DNA from: a virus | IMG/VR virus record: IMGVR_UViG_3300026321_000004 | Span: 1 to 47,975 of that record | Direction: 5' to 3' (one strand) | Length of the DNA: 47,975 nt | In this document: positions 1-9,361 of the stretch, one piece after another | How positions within the stretch are numbered: position 1 is the first letter of the stretch | Layout of the letters: every line of letters starts with the position of its first letter | Position numbers and translations under genes: made by a program | The notes under the pieces: generated by a model | Seen by the model: only the letters and a program-made list of their open reading frames with translations | The model's database searches: none | What the model was told of the DNA's origin: nothing

Positions 1-1
1 T

Positions 2-1420
2 GACATTAACTTAAATGCTAATGTTATTACTACTTCTACTACAGATGCTGACTTAATATTCAGAGCAAATGGTACAGGTAAACTTGTCATTGAAGATGGA
101 CAAGAATTAGAATTTGGTACTACAGGTGATGTAGAGTTTGTATTCAATGACTCTGACGCTGTTGTAGACATCAAGCGTGTAGCAGGTACCCCCGACTTGC
201 GTATCGCTGACGATATGAAGCTTCATTTTGGTACTGGTAAGGATTCTTCCATATACTATGATGAGACAACTTCAGATAAGTTACAAGTAGAAGGTGCTGA
301 TTGGAATTATGCAACTGGTGTTACTGCAAACTATGCAGATACAACTGATGCTTCCAACGTATCAACTGCATCTGTAACCTTTGCTGGTGGTATTGGTGTT
401 GCTGCGACTGCATGGATCAAAGATCTTAAGATCGATGACAATACAACATTGGGTACTGCTAATACTGACCTTCTTACAGTTAATGCAACCACAACGTTCC
501 AAAACGGTGTAACATTCAATGGACAAACAACCATTGCTGGTAGCACATCCCAGACTGGTTCTATTGAAATAGACAACCTTAAGTTGGATGGAAATACACT
601 TTCCACTATTAATAGTATACAAGAATTGATTATTGACCCATATCCTGCAGGTGGAGACGCTGATGGTTTGGTCATAATTAAAGGTGACCTTCAAATTGAT
701 GGTACAACAACGACTGTTAACTCTGCTTCAATGAGTGTTAACGATCCTACCATTGAATTGGGTGATCCTACTACACCTGTCACAGTTAAAACTCTTGCTA
801 CTTTTGCAGGTAATGCAACAGTTGCAGTTCAGGTTGATGCTGTAGAACAGTTACAGGCTGGTGATGCAATCACTGGTACTGGTATTCCTGGTGGTACAAC
901 TATTGCTTCTATTAACGTAGGAACAAAAACACTTACATTAAGTGCAGCAATTACTGCTGACCAAGTTGTTGGTGCTACATTAGTTACTGTCAGAGGTGCT
1001 GATGATGCAATGGATCGTGGTGTTAAAGTACACTACAACGATTCAGGAACTAACAAGTTTGGTTTCTTTGGTTATGACCGCACAGGCGGTGGAGATGGAG
1101 CTGGTGCTTGGACATTTATTGAAGAAGCAACAGACACAGGTACTGTTTTCGGTGTAACTGGAAACCGTGGTACTGTCCTTATCGGTGATTTAGAACTCGA
1201 TAATGACCTTGCAGTTGAATTTGGTGGATCTGGAGTTGGTACATTTACCACAAATGGTATCCTTTATGGTAATGGCACAAGTCCATTACAAGTAACAGCA
1301 GCTGCTAATACAGCATCTCCTGGAACTAGCCCTGACGCATCTGATTCTAATCAGATACTAACAGTAACTGGTGCTGGAGTACCTGTATGGACGAACACCA
1401 TAGATGGTGGAACTTTCTAA
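2..1420 (+). CDS. Tail fibre/structural protein, 3' part (5' end outside window)
   Basis: The frame is open from base 2, well upstream of the TTG codon at 197, so the gene begins before the window and only its C-terminal part (about 472 residues) is seen. The protein is rich in Thr, Gly, Asn and Val with very few charged or Cys residues. Short beta-type repeats recur, for example FGTGKDSSIYYDE and GDLELDNDLAVEFGG. A segment around TPVTVKTLATFAGNATVAVQ reads like the beta-rich decoration modules of marine T4-like tail fibres. The C-terminus closes with ILTVTGAGVPVWTNTIDGG, a fibre-type ending. Role as a virion fibre is inferred from composition and from the two giant fibre genes immediately downstream. 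No enzymatic motif is visible. Confidence 0.7.
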   Translation, partial: DINLNANVITTSTTDADLIFRANGTGKLVIEDGQELEFGTTGDVEFVFNDSDAVVDIKRVAGTPDLRIADDMKLHFGTGKDSSIYYDETTSDKLQVEGADWNYATGVTANYADTTDASNVSTASVTFAGGIGVAATAWIKDLKIDDNTTLGTANTDLLTVNATTTFQNGVTFNGQTTIAGSTSQTGSIEIDNLKLDGNTLSTINSIQELIIDPYPAGGDADGLVIIKGDLQIDGTTTTVNSASMSVNDPTIELGDPTTPVTVKTLATFAGNATVAVQVDAVEQLQAGDAITGTGIPGGTTIASINVGTKTLTLSAAITADQVVGATLVTVRGADDAMDRGVKVHYNDSGTNKFGFFGYDRTGGGDGAGAWTFIEEATDTGTVFGVTGNRGTVLIGDLELDNDLAVEFGGSGVGTFTTNGILYGNGTSPLQVTAAANTASPGTSPDASDSNQILTVTGAGVPVWTNTIDGGTF

Positions 1421-1431
1421 ACTTATGAATC

Positions 1432-1638
1432 ATGAACGTACAAATTGTTATTGCTACATTACAAAAGAAAATTTCTGACTTGACACTGACTAATGTGATG
1501 CTGGAAGCTCAAATTTCCGATTTGCAAAGTCAGTTAAATAGTATGAACGACGACCAAACTTCTGAGAATGCTTTAGATGGCAACGAGAATCAAGCTAAAG
1601 AGATCGACGACAGCGGCAGCAGTCCCGACGACTTCTAA
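1432..1638 (+). CDS. Small coiled-coil protein overlapping the fibre gene
   Basis: A 68-residue protein. Residues 5-40 carry hydrophobic heptads (LQKKISDLTLTNVMLEAQIS, then DLQSQLN) predicting a coiled coil, and the last 25 residues are acidic and Ser/Asp rich. The ATG lies 11 bases after the preceding stop. An ATG at 1425 in another frame stops quickly and is not used. The 3' end overlaps the next gene by 62 bases in a different frame, and both frames look genuine because the downstream start is a recognisable fibre N-terminus. A short coiled coil with an acidic tail could be a fibre trimerisation, chaperone or attachment helper. That is a guess from shape and position; the family is not recognised. 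Confidence 0.6.
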   Translation: MNVQIVIATLQKKISDLTLTNVMLEAQISDLQSQLNSMNDDQTSENALDGNENQAKEIDDSGSSPDDF

Positions 1639-4600
1639 TTTAGAAGACGGCGAAGTTGCGCTTAATATACAAGATCGAAAGTTATACGCCAGAAACGGTG
1701 GAAATATAATAGAGGTTGCTAACCAGAAGCCGAACACTGGTGAGGTGGTTACATCCATGCTTTCTACTGACATTACGAATGGTCAGGGAAATACTTGGTA
1801 TGTCGCAACGGTAGGAAGTGATAATACAAATCTCACTAATGGTGGTGCTGGTGGTAAGCATCCAGACACTCCTTTTTTAACTATTACTAAAGCCCTCAGT
1901 GTAGCTACTTCTGGGGATACTATTGTTATTGCTCCAGGTGAATATCAAGAAGCCTTCCCAATGACAGTTGGGGATGGTGTTACATTACGTGGTACTAACT
2001 TACGTTCTACATCTGTTAAACCAACAAGTGTAACTAATGCTAATGATGCATTTATTCTCTCAGGGGATTGTCATGTTTCAGATTTAACTATCAAAGATTT
2101 CTTCTATGATAGTGGTAATGATGACGGATATGCATTCTCTCTTACATCAACATTAAATTCAGATAGAAGTCCATATATTGAAAGAGTTACTGTAACTACT
2201 AAAGGTAGTGTAACTTCTGGTTCTGATCCGTATGGATTTGCACAAGGTGATGCAGGTCGTGGTGCTAAGTTAGATGGAGCTCAAGTAAATGCTGCTTCAC
2301 AACACGCTGCTGTCTTATTCAACGAGTGTACCTTTATTACTCCAAACCAGATTGGTATTAAAGCAACTAATGGTATTCGTGTTGAGTGGTTAAATTCATT
2401 TAATTATTTTGCTTCTGTTGGTATACAAGGTATCCAAGGAGCAACAGGTAAGTTTGGTACTGGTAAAACTCGTTTAAAACTTGGTGGTACTAGTGGTACA
2501 TTTAGTGCAACAGAGGTAGCATATCAATTAGAAGATAGTTTTCAGTCTGGTTCATATACTCGTTCTGGAACCACAGTTACCTTAACAAGAACTGGACATG
2601 GATTATCAACCAATGATTACATCTATGCAGACTTTATCAGTGGTGGTGCTACAGATAACTTCTATCAAGTTACTAAAGTAGATGCTAACGTTGTTACATT
2701 TACTGATTCAGCATCTGGTACAATCACTGCTAACAACGTAACTTACAAGAAGGCGGTTGCTCGTGGTGTACTTGATAGTAATGATGGTACTTATGTTTAT
2801 ATTGCTGGTAAGGGAACTGGAGAATTTGTCACTACAACTAAGCCAGTAAAATCATTAAGTAGATTTGGTGACACGCAGATTGATACTGCACAAAAGAAAT
2901 ATGGAACAGCATCAATATTATTTGACGGTACTGAGGATGCTTTAACTGTACCAACTTCTGATGACTTTGGATTTGGTACTGCAAATTTCTGTTTAGAAGC
3001 ATTCATTAGACCTGCTAGTGTATCAGGTACACAGCATTTATTTGATTTAAGAGATACTAATGCTACAGATACTGCAGGTAAACTCTACTTAAATGGAACA
3101 GCACTTCATTATGGAGTAGGTAATTCATCAACACTTAATGGTGGTACTCTAGCTACTGGTACTTGGTATCATGTTGCTGTTGCAAGAAATGGTGGTACAA
3201 CAAAATTATTCCTTGATGGAACAGAAATTGGAAGTGGTGCAGATACTAATGATTATGGATCTACTAAACCAGTAAGAGTTGGTGCAAATTACGCTGCTAC
3301 TCCTGCTGAAGCATTTAACGGACATATTGATGAAGTAAGAATAAGTAAAGGTGCTGCTCGTTTCACTGCTGCATTCACCCCTACAACAGGTGAGTACACT
3401 TCTGATCTGAATACAGTACTATTGCTTCATGCGAACGGTGACGACGCTACTACGACCTTTACAGATAGCTCTGGTGGTATTAGTGATATTCGTTCTAGTG
3501 GTGGAGATTCTGCTACTTCAGTCATAACTGCTGACTATTCTCAGTTTGGTTGTGAATTACGTTCACTTGCATCCTCTTCTGTATATGGTACTAAAGGTGT
3601 ACAGGCAGATGGTTCTGGTGTAAAACTCTTATTAACTGCTCATAACTTTGCATATGTTGGTGCTGGTGCTGACTATACCAATGACCCCTCACTTGCTGTT
3701 CAGGCAAACGAAGTAGAAGAACTGAATAGTGGTAAAGTATTCTATTCATCAACTGACCAAGGTGGTGATTTCCGTGTTGGTAGTGCATTTACAGTTGATC
3801 AAACTACTGGTAATGTTCAATTCCAAGCAACATCTACTGCTCAGTCTGCTGCAAACATAACTTTAAGTGATGGAACTGGTACTACAAACATATATCCTGC
3901 TTATATTGAGACTGGTAATTTAAGAATTGCAGGTAACAGTTTAACATCTACTACAGGTCAGGTAATTGTTGACCCTGCTGGTAACGAAGACTTTGTTGTT
4001 AACGCTGAAACAATTGTTAAAGAGGCAGTTTACTTTGATGTAAACAAATCTGTTGCTTTCGGTAGTGTTGTACAGGGTACTCTAAACGTTAGTGGATTTG
4101 GAGATGCTACTCTCTTTGGTTCGTCTGAAGCATCCAACTACTCTAAGAGATCTTTTGTTGTATTTAAAAACCAGTTAGGGACTTTAAATTTAACTGGTGC
4201 TGGTACTGGATATGTTGGTGGTCAACAACCAATTGAAGTTACATCTAATCCATTCCAGTTAGCAACTGCTACTTGTACTCTTAATGCTACTGGTACATTA
4301 AAGACCGTTAATTTAACCAATAGAGGAACGAATTATACAATAGCACCTACTGTTGCCTTTAGTTCTGGTACTGGTTCAGGTACTTGTGTTCTAGGAAATG
4401 GTAGTAAAGTTGTTGGAGTAGAAGTTATTGCTGGTGGTTCTGGATTTGTTGCTCCAACTGCTGCTTTTGATGCTCCTCCCCAACAGTCATTTACTGCAAG
4501 TGGAACTAATGTAAGTACTACTGCTAATACTATTACTATATCCAACCATACATTTGAGACTGGTTGGCAGATGACATATGATGCAACTACTCTTGATGGT

Positions 4601-7600
4601 CAAGCAGTTGCAATTGGTGGACTTACAACTGCAACTACTTACTATGCAATTAGAGTAGATGCAAATACGATTAAGGTTGCGACTAATTTAACTAATGCAA
4701 ATAATGGAACTGCAATCAGTTTAACTTCTGTAGGATCTGGAACACAATTGTTCCAAGGTGTAACTGCTACTGCAACAGTTCAGCACTCAGCGGGTGCTAT
4801 AACTGGATTTACAATGACCAATAATGGTACTGGTTATTCTACTAGTGTTGGTCTTACTATTACTGATTCTGCTGGAATTGATCAAAACACTGTAGTTCAA
4901 CTTGGATTTAGTGTAGATAGAGTAGATATTGGTAATGGTGGATCATATACATCTGGAACTGTACCTACAGCAGCATTTACCAATGATACTAATGATACTT
5001 TTGGTAGTGGTGTTGCTGGTACTGTTGTAGTTGGTTTCCCAGTTGAAACTGTAACTTTAACAGGTCAAGGACTTGGATATAGAAACGTACCAACAGTAGA
5101 AGTTGTTGGTGATAATACACAACCAGCTAGTTTTACAGTTACTCTAGATGAATTGACTGGTAGAATATCAGCTGTTGCTGTTGATAGTTTAGGTGCAGGG
5201 TATGAAGCTGCTCCAACGTTAACATTTGCAGGTGGTGCAGGTGCAGGTGCTGTTGTCACAGCAGACATTCAGGCATTGACTGGTAGTATTACTGCTGCTG
5301 GTTCTGGATATACTCCTGGTACCTATTCAAACGTTTCTTGGACTGGTGGTGGTGGTAGTGGTGCTACAGCAACATTTACTGTTCCAGGATTTACAGGAAG
5401 TATTACTGCTGCTGGTAGTGGATATACTGATAATACATATGGGGTTGAATTTAGAAACCCACCTACTACTACATTTGTAATGACTGTCGTTAGTAGACAT
5501 AAACTTGGAATTTCTAGTGTTTCTGGAACATTTACAGTAGGACAAACAGCTACTGGATCTGTTAGTGGCGCAACTGGTACTATAACTTTTGTTGATGCTA
5601 ATTTCCTTTACCTATCTGGCGTATCAGGAACATTTACTGATGCTCAGACAGAAAACGTTACTCAAGGTGCTGCATCTGCTGTTATTGATACATCACAAAC
5701 TGGTATGAACAGATATGCCTTGGGTGGTGTAGAAGCGGGTGGTGTAACCCTTATCGATAATAATACATATAAATTTGATATGAGTGATTCATCCAACTCT
5801 GGTCACCCATTGGTAACTGGTGTTGTAAATGGATTAGTCACTAGAGAAGAAGGAACTCCAGGTACTGCTGGTGCTTATACTGAAGTAGTTGTACAGTCAG
5901 TATCTGGTACAACTCCTACTACCACATATTATTGCCAAACACATGGAACTCAGATGTCTGAGGGTGGTGGTGTATTAACCTTTACTTCTGGTGCTGCAGG
6001 GCAGTCTGGTGTTGGAATGACTGCTGACCTTGTGGTTACTAGTGGTGCAGTTGCTTCTGCAGAGATCACAAACCAAGGAACTAGTGGTAACTATGCAACT
6101 GGTCAAACTTTTTATGTAGATCAGGCTGATATGGGTGGAGCTGGTTCTGGTTTCGCATATCAATTATCTACAAGTAATACAGGCATTGCTACAGTAACAT
6201 CTTTATCACTTACTGGTGAGGACTATTCAATTGGTGATGTTCTTTCAGTAGATGATTCAACTGTTGGTGGAGGTGGTGGATCTGGATTCCAATATACTAT
6301 TACTAATGTTGGTTTCTGTGTTGCATTATCATTAGCAGATGCTGGTTATGCCTTTGAAGAGCAGGATACTTTAATTTTAGGTAATGTTGGTGGTGTTGGT
6401 GTAGCACAGGGTAGTGGACTTACATTCGGTATTGCTACTATTGCTAGTGTTAAAGCTCTTGAATTAGGACAAGACGGTAAATTTACTTTAGGAACTTCTG
6501 TAGCTGACGGTGGTACTGGTCAAGTAATTCATACTCCTGAAGGTGGTATAACTGCAACAAGTTGGTCTATTACGACTAGTGGAACATTCCAAGGTGTTGG
6601 AATTGCTGTTAGTGGTAATGCTTCTGTTACAGGAACTCTTTCAGTTACTAATACTGCAACCTTTAGTTCACAGTTAACTGCAAATGCTGGTATCAATGCT
6701 ACAGGTGGACCAAGTACTATTGATGAAGCAACTGTCAAGATAGCAGATGGTACTGCTGCTGCTCCAACTTTAACAATGAAGAATGCCAGTACAACTGGAT
6801 TCTATAAAGCTGATACAGATAAGTTAGGTATTAGTGCAGCAGGAAATGCAATTGGTTCTCTTAGTGCAGATGGTCTTGATATTACTAAATTTCAAGTTGA
6901 TGCTACTCTCGGCAATGTTGCTCCATTCTTCAAGGTAGATTCTACAAATAATTTAATTAATGTTGGACAAGTAAGTGCATTCCTTAAACTTGATAACGCT
7001 GCTAATTTCACAACTGATGGTACAGATATTAGTGTTCCAATGTCTTGGGATACTAAAGGAGAAGGAAACTTTATATTTAAGGGTGGAACTAATGTAGACT
7101 TCAGTATTACTGATGGTACTACAGAGACATTTAAGATTGATACAGAAAGTGGTGATGCTTTATTCTCAGGTAATCTTGATGCTGGAATTTTACGTCTAAG
7201 AGACAATGTTATTGCTAATAACAGTACAACTTCAACAAGATCGTTTGGTCAAATTTTAGAATTAACAGTTACTGGAACTGGTACTGGATATACTAATGGA
7301 ACTTATACTGGAACTGCTACAACAAGTAGTGGCTCTGGTACTGGATGTACTGTAACCGTTACTGTTGCTGGTGGAGACTTCAGCGCAGTCACAGTCGTAA
7401 CTAAAGGTCAAAACTATGCTGTGGGTGATACAATAACAATCACCGCTGCTGGTGGTGGTGCTGGTAAGACTGTAACCGTCTCTGATATTGATGGTTCTGG
7501 TGTTGTATTGAAACCAGGTGGAGGATTTGATGTTCTTATCGATACTACAGGTGCTCTTGTTGTTCCTGCTGGTACAACAAACCAACGCCCTGTTGCATTA

Positions 7601-8788
7601 GATCGTAGAGTTGGTGGTATTCGTTTCAATACTTCTCAATTACAGTTTGAGGGTTATAACGGAACTGACTTTGTTTCTCTTGGTGGTGTACGTGACGTTG
7701 ACCAAGATACCTACGTTTTAACTGAGGCTTCTCCTGGATCTGATGAAGACGTATTTGAATTCTTTAATACTGGTGTTAATTCATTAAGTATCTCCCAAAC
7801 TAAGTTTACACTTAAGACTGCTAAGACATTTGATATTCAAGGTAAATTGATTATTGATGGAATTACTGCAAATGAGGATCCTATCGAGATACGTAGGGGT
7901 GGTAATGCAATTGCTAAGTTTAGAGATAAGAAAGATTTTGAGATATCTGATGGAGCAAATGCTGGTTTAAGACTTAGAAGAGTTCCTACACAGGGTACTG
8001 TTGCAACTATTGGAAGTGTAACTTCTAATGGAAATGCTTATGGATCATCAGCAACATACACTGCTGTCGCTACTACATCTAACTTTGAAGGTACAGGAGT
8101 TACCGTAACAGTTGCAACGGATGGTAGTGGTGGAGTTACATCTGTAACTCTTGTTGCTGGTGGTGCCAACTATGAAGTTGATGAAGTAATTAAAGTTGCT
8201 GGTAATTTGCTTGGTGGAACTGCAGTAACTGATGATGTCACATTCCCAGTTGCTACTTTATCAAGCACTAAGAATCCTTATTCTAGACTTGATGTAATTG
8301 ATCAAGATTTCATAACCAGAACTGATGGTAAATCATTTATATCTTTGGATGCAAATTCTTCAGAATCTAAATGGAAGATCAACAGAGGATGGGCAACAAA
8401 CACTGAAAGTTATCTAACAGTATTTGATTCAACTGCAACATTCATGGAGTTGGATTCTGCTAGAGTGGAAGGTGGTGAATTAACTTCTTTCGCAACTACT
8501 TCCTTCGTTCAGTTTGATAAGACTGCATATAAGGGTGGTAAAACTCTTATTACTGTTGAAAGTGATGATGGTAAAGTTCAAATGTTAGAAGTTACCACTG
8601 TATGTGGTGCTGCTGGAACTATTGCACATGCCACCATAACTAACTCTATTACCTCTGATAATGATCTTGTGGATGGATCTATTTCTGTTGTTGGTAATAA
8701 CGTAACAATTAGTTTAGCAAAATCATCTGCAGCTACATCATCAACATCCTTCACTGGTAGATTCACAACTACTAAGGTCAAGGTATAA
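1577..8788 (+). CDS. Giant tail fibre with beta-helix, LamG-like and cupredoxin-like modules (2403 aa)
   Basis: The N-terminus MATRIKLKRSTTAAAVPTTS with LEDGEVALN is typical of fibre proteins of marine T4-like phages and fixes the start despite the 62-base overlap. Residues about 74-265 (WYVATVGSDN, then PFLTITKAL, PGEYQEAFPM, LRGTNLRST) are a pectate-lyase-like beta-helix entry. Residues about 325-390 form a small GTTVTLTRTGHGLS module. Residues about 425-605 resemble a LamG/concanavalin-like fold (YGTASILFDG, WYHVAVARNGGTTKLFLDG, GHIDEVRISKGAARF). Residues about 870-1290 hold many GxGY-type beta repeats. Residues about 1380-1465 are cupredoxin-like with H1410, C1453, H1456 and M1460. The C-terminal third has further fibre repeats, including RPVALDRRVGGIRFNTSQ. 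No chaperone or autoprotease motif was recognised. It is probably a trimeric host-recognition or baseplate-attached fibre. Confidence 0.85.
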   Translation: MATRIKLKRSTTAAAVPTTSNLEDGEVALNIQDRKLYARNGGNIIEVANQKPNTGEVVTSMLSTDITNGQGNTWYVATVGSDNTNLTNGGAGGKHPDTPFLTITKALSVATSGDTIVIAPGEYQEAFPMTVGDGVTLRGTNLRSTSVKPTSVTNANDAFILSGDCHVSDLTIKDFFYDSGNDDGYAFSLTSTLNSDRSPYIERVTVTTKGSVTSGSDPYGFAQGDAGRGAKLDGAQVNAASQHAAVLFNECTFITPNQIGIKATNGIRVEWLNSFNYFASVGIQGIQGATGKFGTGKTRLKLGGTSGTFSATEVAYQLEDSFQSGSYTRSGTTVTLTRTGHGLSTNDYIYADFISGGATDNFYQVTKVDANVVTFTDSASGTITANNVTYKKAVARGVLDSNDGTYVYIAGKGTGEFVTTTKPVKSLSRFGDTQIDTAQKKYGTASILFDGTEDALTVPTSDDFGFGTANFCLEAFIRPASVSGTQHLFDLRDTNATDTAGKLYLNGTALHYGVGNSSTLNGGTLATGTWYHVAVARNGGTTKLFLDGTEIGSGADTNDYGSTKPVRVGANYAATPAEAFNGHIDEVRISKGAARFTAAFTPTTGEYTSDLNTVLLLHANGDDATTTFTDSSGGISDIRSSGGDSATSVITADYSQFGCELRSLASSSVYGTKGVQADGSGVKLLLTAHNFAYVGAGADYTNDPSLAVQANEVEELNSGKVFYSSTDQGGDFRVGSAFTVDQTTGNVQFQATSTAQSAANITLSDGTGTTNIYPAYIETGNLRIAGNSLTSTTGQVIVDPAGNEDFVVNAETIVKEAVYFDVNKSVAFGSVVQGTLNVSGFGDATLFGSSEASNYSKRSFVVFKNQLGTLNLTGAGTGYVGGQQPIEVTSNPFQLATATCTLNATGTLKTVNLTNRGTNYTIAPTVAFSSGTGSGTCVLGNGSKVVGVEVIAGGSGFVAPTAAFDAPPQQSFTASGTNVSTTANTITISNHTFETGWQMTYDATTLDGQAVAIGGLTTATTYYAIRVDANTIKVATNLTNANNGTAISLTSVGSGTQLFQGVTATATVQHSAGAITGFTMTNNGTGYSTSVGLTITDSAGIDQNTVVQLGFSVDRVDIGNGGSYTSGTVPTAAFTNDTNDTFGSGVAGTVVVGFPVETVTLTGQGLGYRNVPTVEVVGDNTQPASFTVTLDELTGRISAVAVDSLGAGYEAAPTLTFAGGAGAGAVVTADIQALTGSITAAGSGYTPGTYSNVSWTGGGGSGATATFTVPGFTGSITAAGSGYTDNTYGVEFRNPPTTTFVMTVVSRHKLGISSVSGTFTVGQTATGSVSGATGTITFVDANFLYLSGVSGTFTDAQTENVTQGAASAVIDTSQTGMNRYALGGVEAGGVTLIDNNTYKFDMSDSSNSGHPLVTGVVNGLVTREEGTPGTAGAYTEVVVQSVSGTTPTTTYYCQTHGTQMSEGGGVLTFTSGAAGQSGVGMTADLVVTSGAVASAEITNQGTSGNYATGQTFYVDQADMGGAGSGFAYQLSTSNTGIATVTSLSLTGEDYSIGDVLSVDDSTVGGGGGSGFQYTITNVGFCVALSLADAGYAFEEQDTLILGNVGGVGVAQGSGLTFGIATIASVKALELGQDGKFTLGTSVADGGTGQVIHTPEGGITATSWSITTSGTFQGVGIAVSGNASVTGTLSVTNTATFSSQLTANAGINATGGPSTIDEATVKIADGTAAAPTLTMKNASTTGFYKADTDKLGISAAGNAIGSLSADGLDITKFQVDATLGNVAPFFKVDSTNNLINVGQVSAFLKLDNAANFTTDGTDISVPMSWDTKGEGNFIFKGGTNVDFSITDGTTETFKIDTESGDALFSGNLDAGILRLRDNVIANNSTTSTRSFGQILELTVTGTGTGYTNGTYTGTATTSSGSGTGCTVTVTVAGGDFSAVTVVTKGQNYAVGDTITITAAGGGAGKTVTVSDIDGSGVVLKPGGGFDVLIDTTGALVVPAGTTNQRPVALDRRVGGIRFNTSQLQFEGYNGTDFVSLGGVRDVDQDTYVLTEASPGSDEDVFEFFNTGVNSLSISQTKFTLKTAKTFDIQGKLIIDGITANEDPIEIRRGGNAIAKFRDKKDFEISDGANAGLRLRRVPTQGTVATIGSVTSNGNAYGSSATYTAVATTSNFEGTGVTVTVATDGSGGVTSVTLVAGGANYEVDEVIKVAGNLLGGTAVTDDVTFPVATLSSTKNPYSRLDVIDQDFITRTDGKSFISLDANSSESKWKINRGWATNTESYLTVFDSTATFMELDSARVEGGELTSFATTSFVQFDKTAYKGGKTLITVESDDGKVQMLEVTTVCGAAGTIAHATITNSITSDNDLVDGSISVVGNNVTISLAKSSAATSSTSFTGRFTTTKVKV
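4180..5460 (+). repeat. Tandem GxGY beta repeats within the 2403-aa fibre
   Basis: The encoded segment repeats a pattern of roughly 35-50 residues built around a G-x-G-Y turn followed by xxPTVxFxGGxGxGAxxxA. Examples are LTGAGTGYVGGQ, NNGTGYSTSVGL, GQGLGYRNVPTVEVVG, SLGAGYEAAPTLTFAGG and two copies of GSITAAGSGYT. The copies have drifted, so this is an old protein repeat rather than recent DNA duplication. The same pattern occurs in the 4185-aa fibre and, unexpectedly, in the neck protein gp14. Confidence 0.7.
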
Positions 8789-8791
8789 ATA
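8784..8791 (+). promoter_or_regulatory. Late promoter motif TATAAATA
   Basis: An exact match to the T4 late-promoter -10 sequence TATAAATA. It overlaps the stop codon of the preceding fibre gene (GTA TAA ATA) and ends 21 bases before the next start. T4-like phages use a sliding-clamp-activated sigma (gp55) that reads this motif. Similar motifs precede several other genes in this window. The sequence match is direct; promoter activity is inferred. Confidence 0.6.
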
Positions 8792-8812
8792 AACCTTAGG
8801 TAATATAACGTT

Positions 8813-9346
8813 ATGCCAACCAAGAATTTCTCATCAATTGGAGGATTTGCTGTAGGATCTACAGAGGTCGTTAATACGGCTTTTGAACTTAAGAACATTT
8901 CAGCAATTCATATGGTCAGCGATAATTTCGCTGATGCGACGCATGACAAATATCTTGTTAAGCGAGTAACTGATGCTGCCAATAATACTTTACAGTTGAC
9001 ATTGGACGGTACTACTGCTCTTACAACAAACTCACCTGCTCTGGCTGCTGATAGGGTTTCTTTTATCAAGGCAAGAGTTTTTGGTCAGGAAACTACCAGT
9101 AATCAATATGTTTACGCAACAACATTTGATATTGTAGTAACCACTGCTAACGATGGTACTCCAACAACATCAGCAGTTTATGAAAATATTATTAGAAATA
9201 ATCCTCCTGGACAGGAAGTTTGGAATGTAACTCCAGACGCTTTCCAAATAGGAGGGGCTCCATTTTTCACATTTGAAGTTAAATCAGTGACTACCAATTC
9301 TACTGTTAAATGGATTGGTGTTTTAGATATTACAGTCGTTTCATAA
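8813..9346 (+). CDS. Putative virion structural protein (177 aa)
   Basis: The start MPTKNFSSIGGFAVGSTEVV follows the late promoter motif by 21 bases. The sequence is beta-strand rich, lacks Cys, and contains VSFIKARVFGQETTSNQYVYATTFDIVV followed later by FFTFEVKSVTTNSTVKWIGVLDITVVS at the C-terminus. The even alternation of hydrophobic residues suggests a compact beta-sandwich. It sits alone between two giant fibre genes with short spacers (24 and 15 bases). This suggests a fibre-associated subunit such as a connector, a cap or a part of the fibre base. No named family is recognised, so the structural role rests on context and composition. Confidence 0.6.
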   Translation: MPTKNFSSIGGFAVGSTEVVNTAFELKNISAIHMVSDNFADATHDKYLVKRVTDAANNTLQLTLDGTTALTTNSPALAADRVSFIKARVFGQETTSNQYVYATTFDIVVTTANDGTPTTSAVYENIIRNNPPGQEVWNVTPDAFQIGGAPFFTFEVKSVTTNSTVKWIGVLDITVVS

Positions 9347-9361
9347 CGGTTTAGGGAACTA

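Noticed and set aside
197-199. TTG at 197 as the start of the first gene
   Set aside because: The frame stays open upstream to base 2 with the same fibre-like composition, so the gene most likely begins before the window.
331-694. Reverse-strand frames of 110-114 codons inside the first fibre gene
   Set aside because: They mirror the Thr/Gly-rich forward gene, lack a ribosome-binding site and show no family features. The same holds for other minus-strand frames inside the giants.
8805-8814. Palindrome ATAACGTTAT across the start of the 177-aa gene
   Set aside because: A single 10-base palindrome in AT-rich DNA is expected by chance, and no partner site or T-tract is present.
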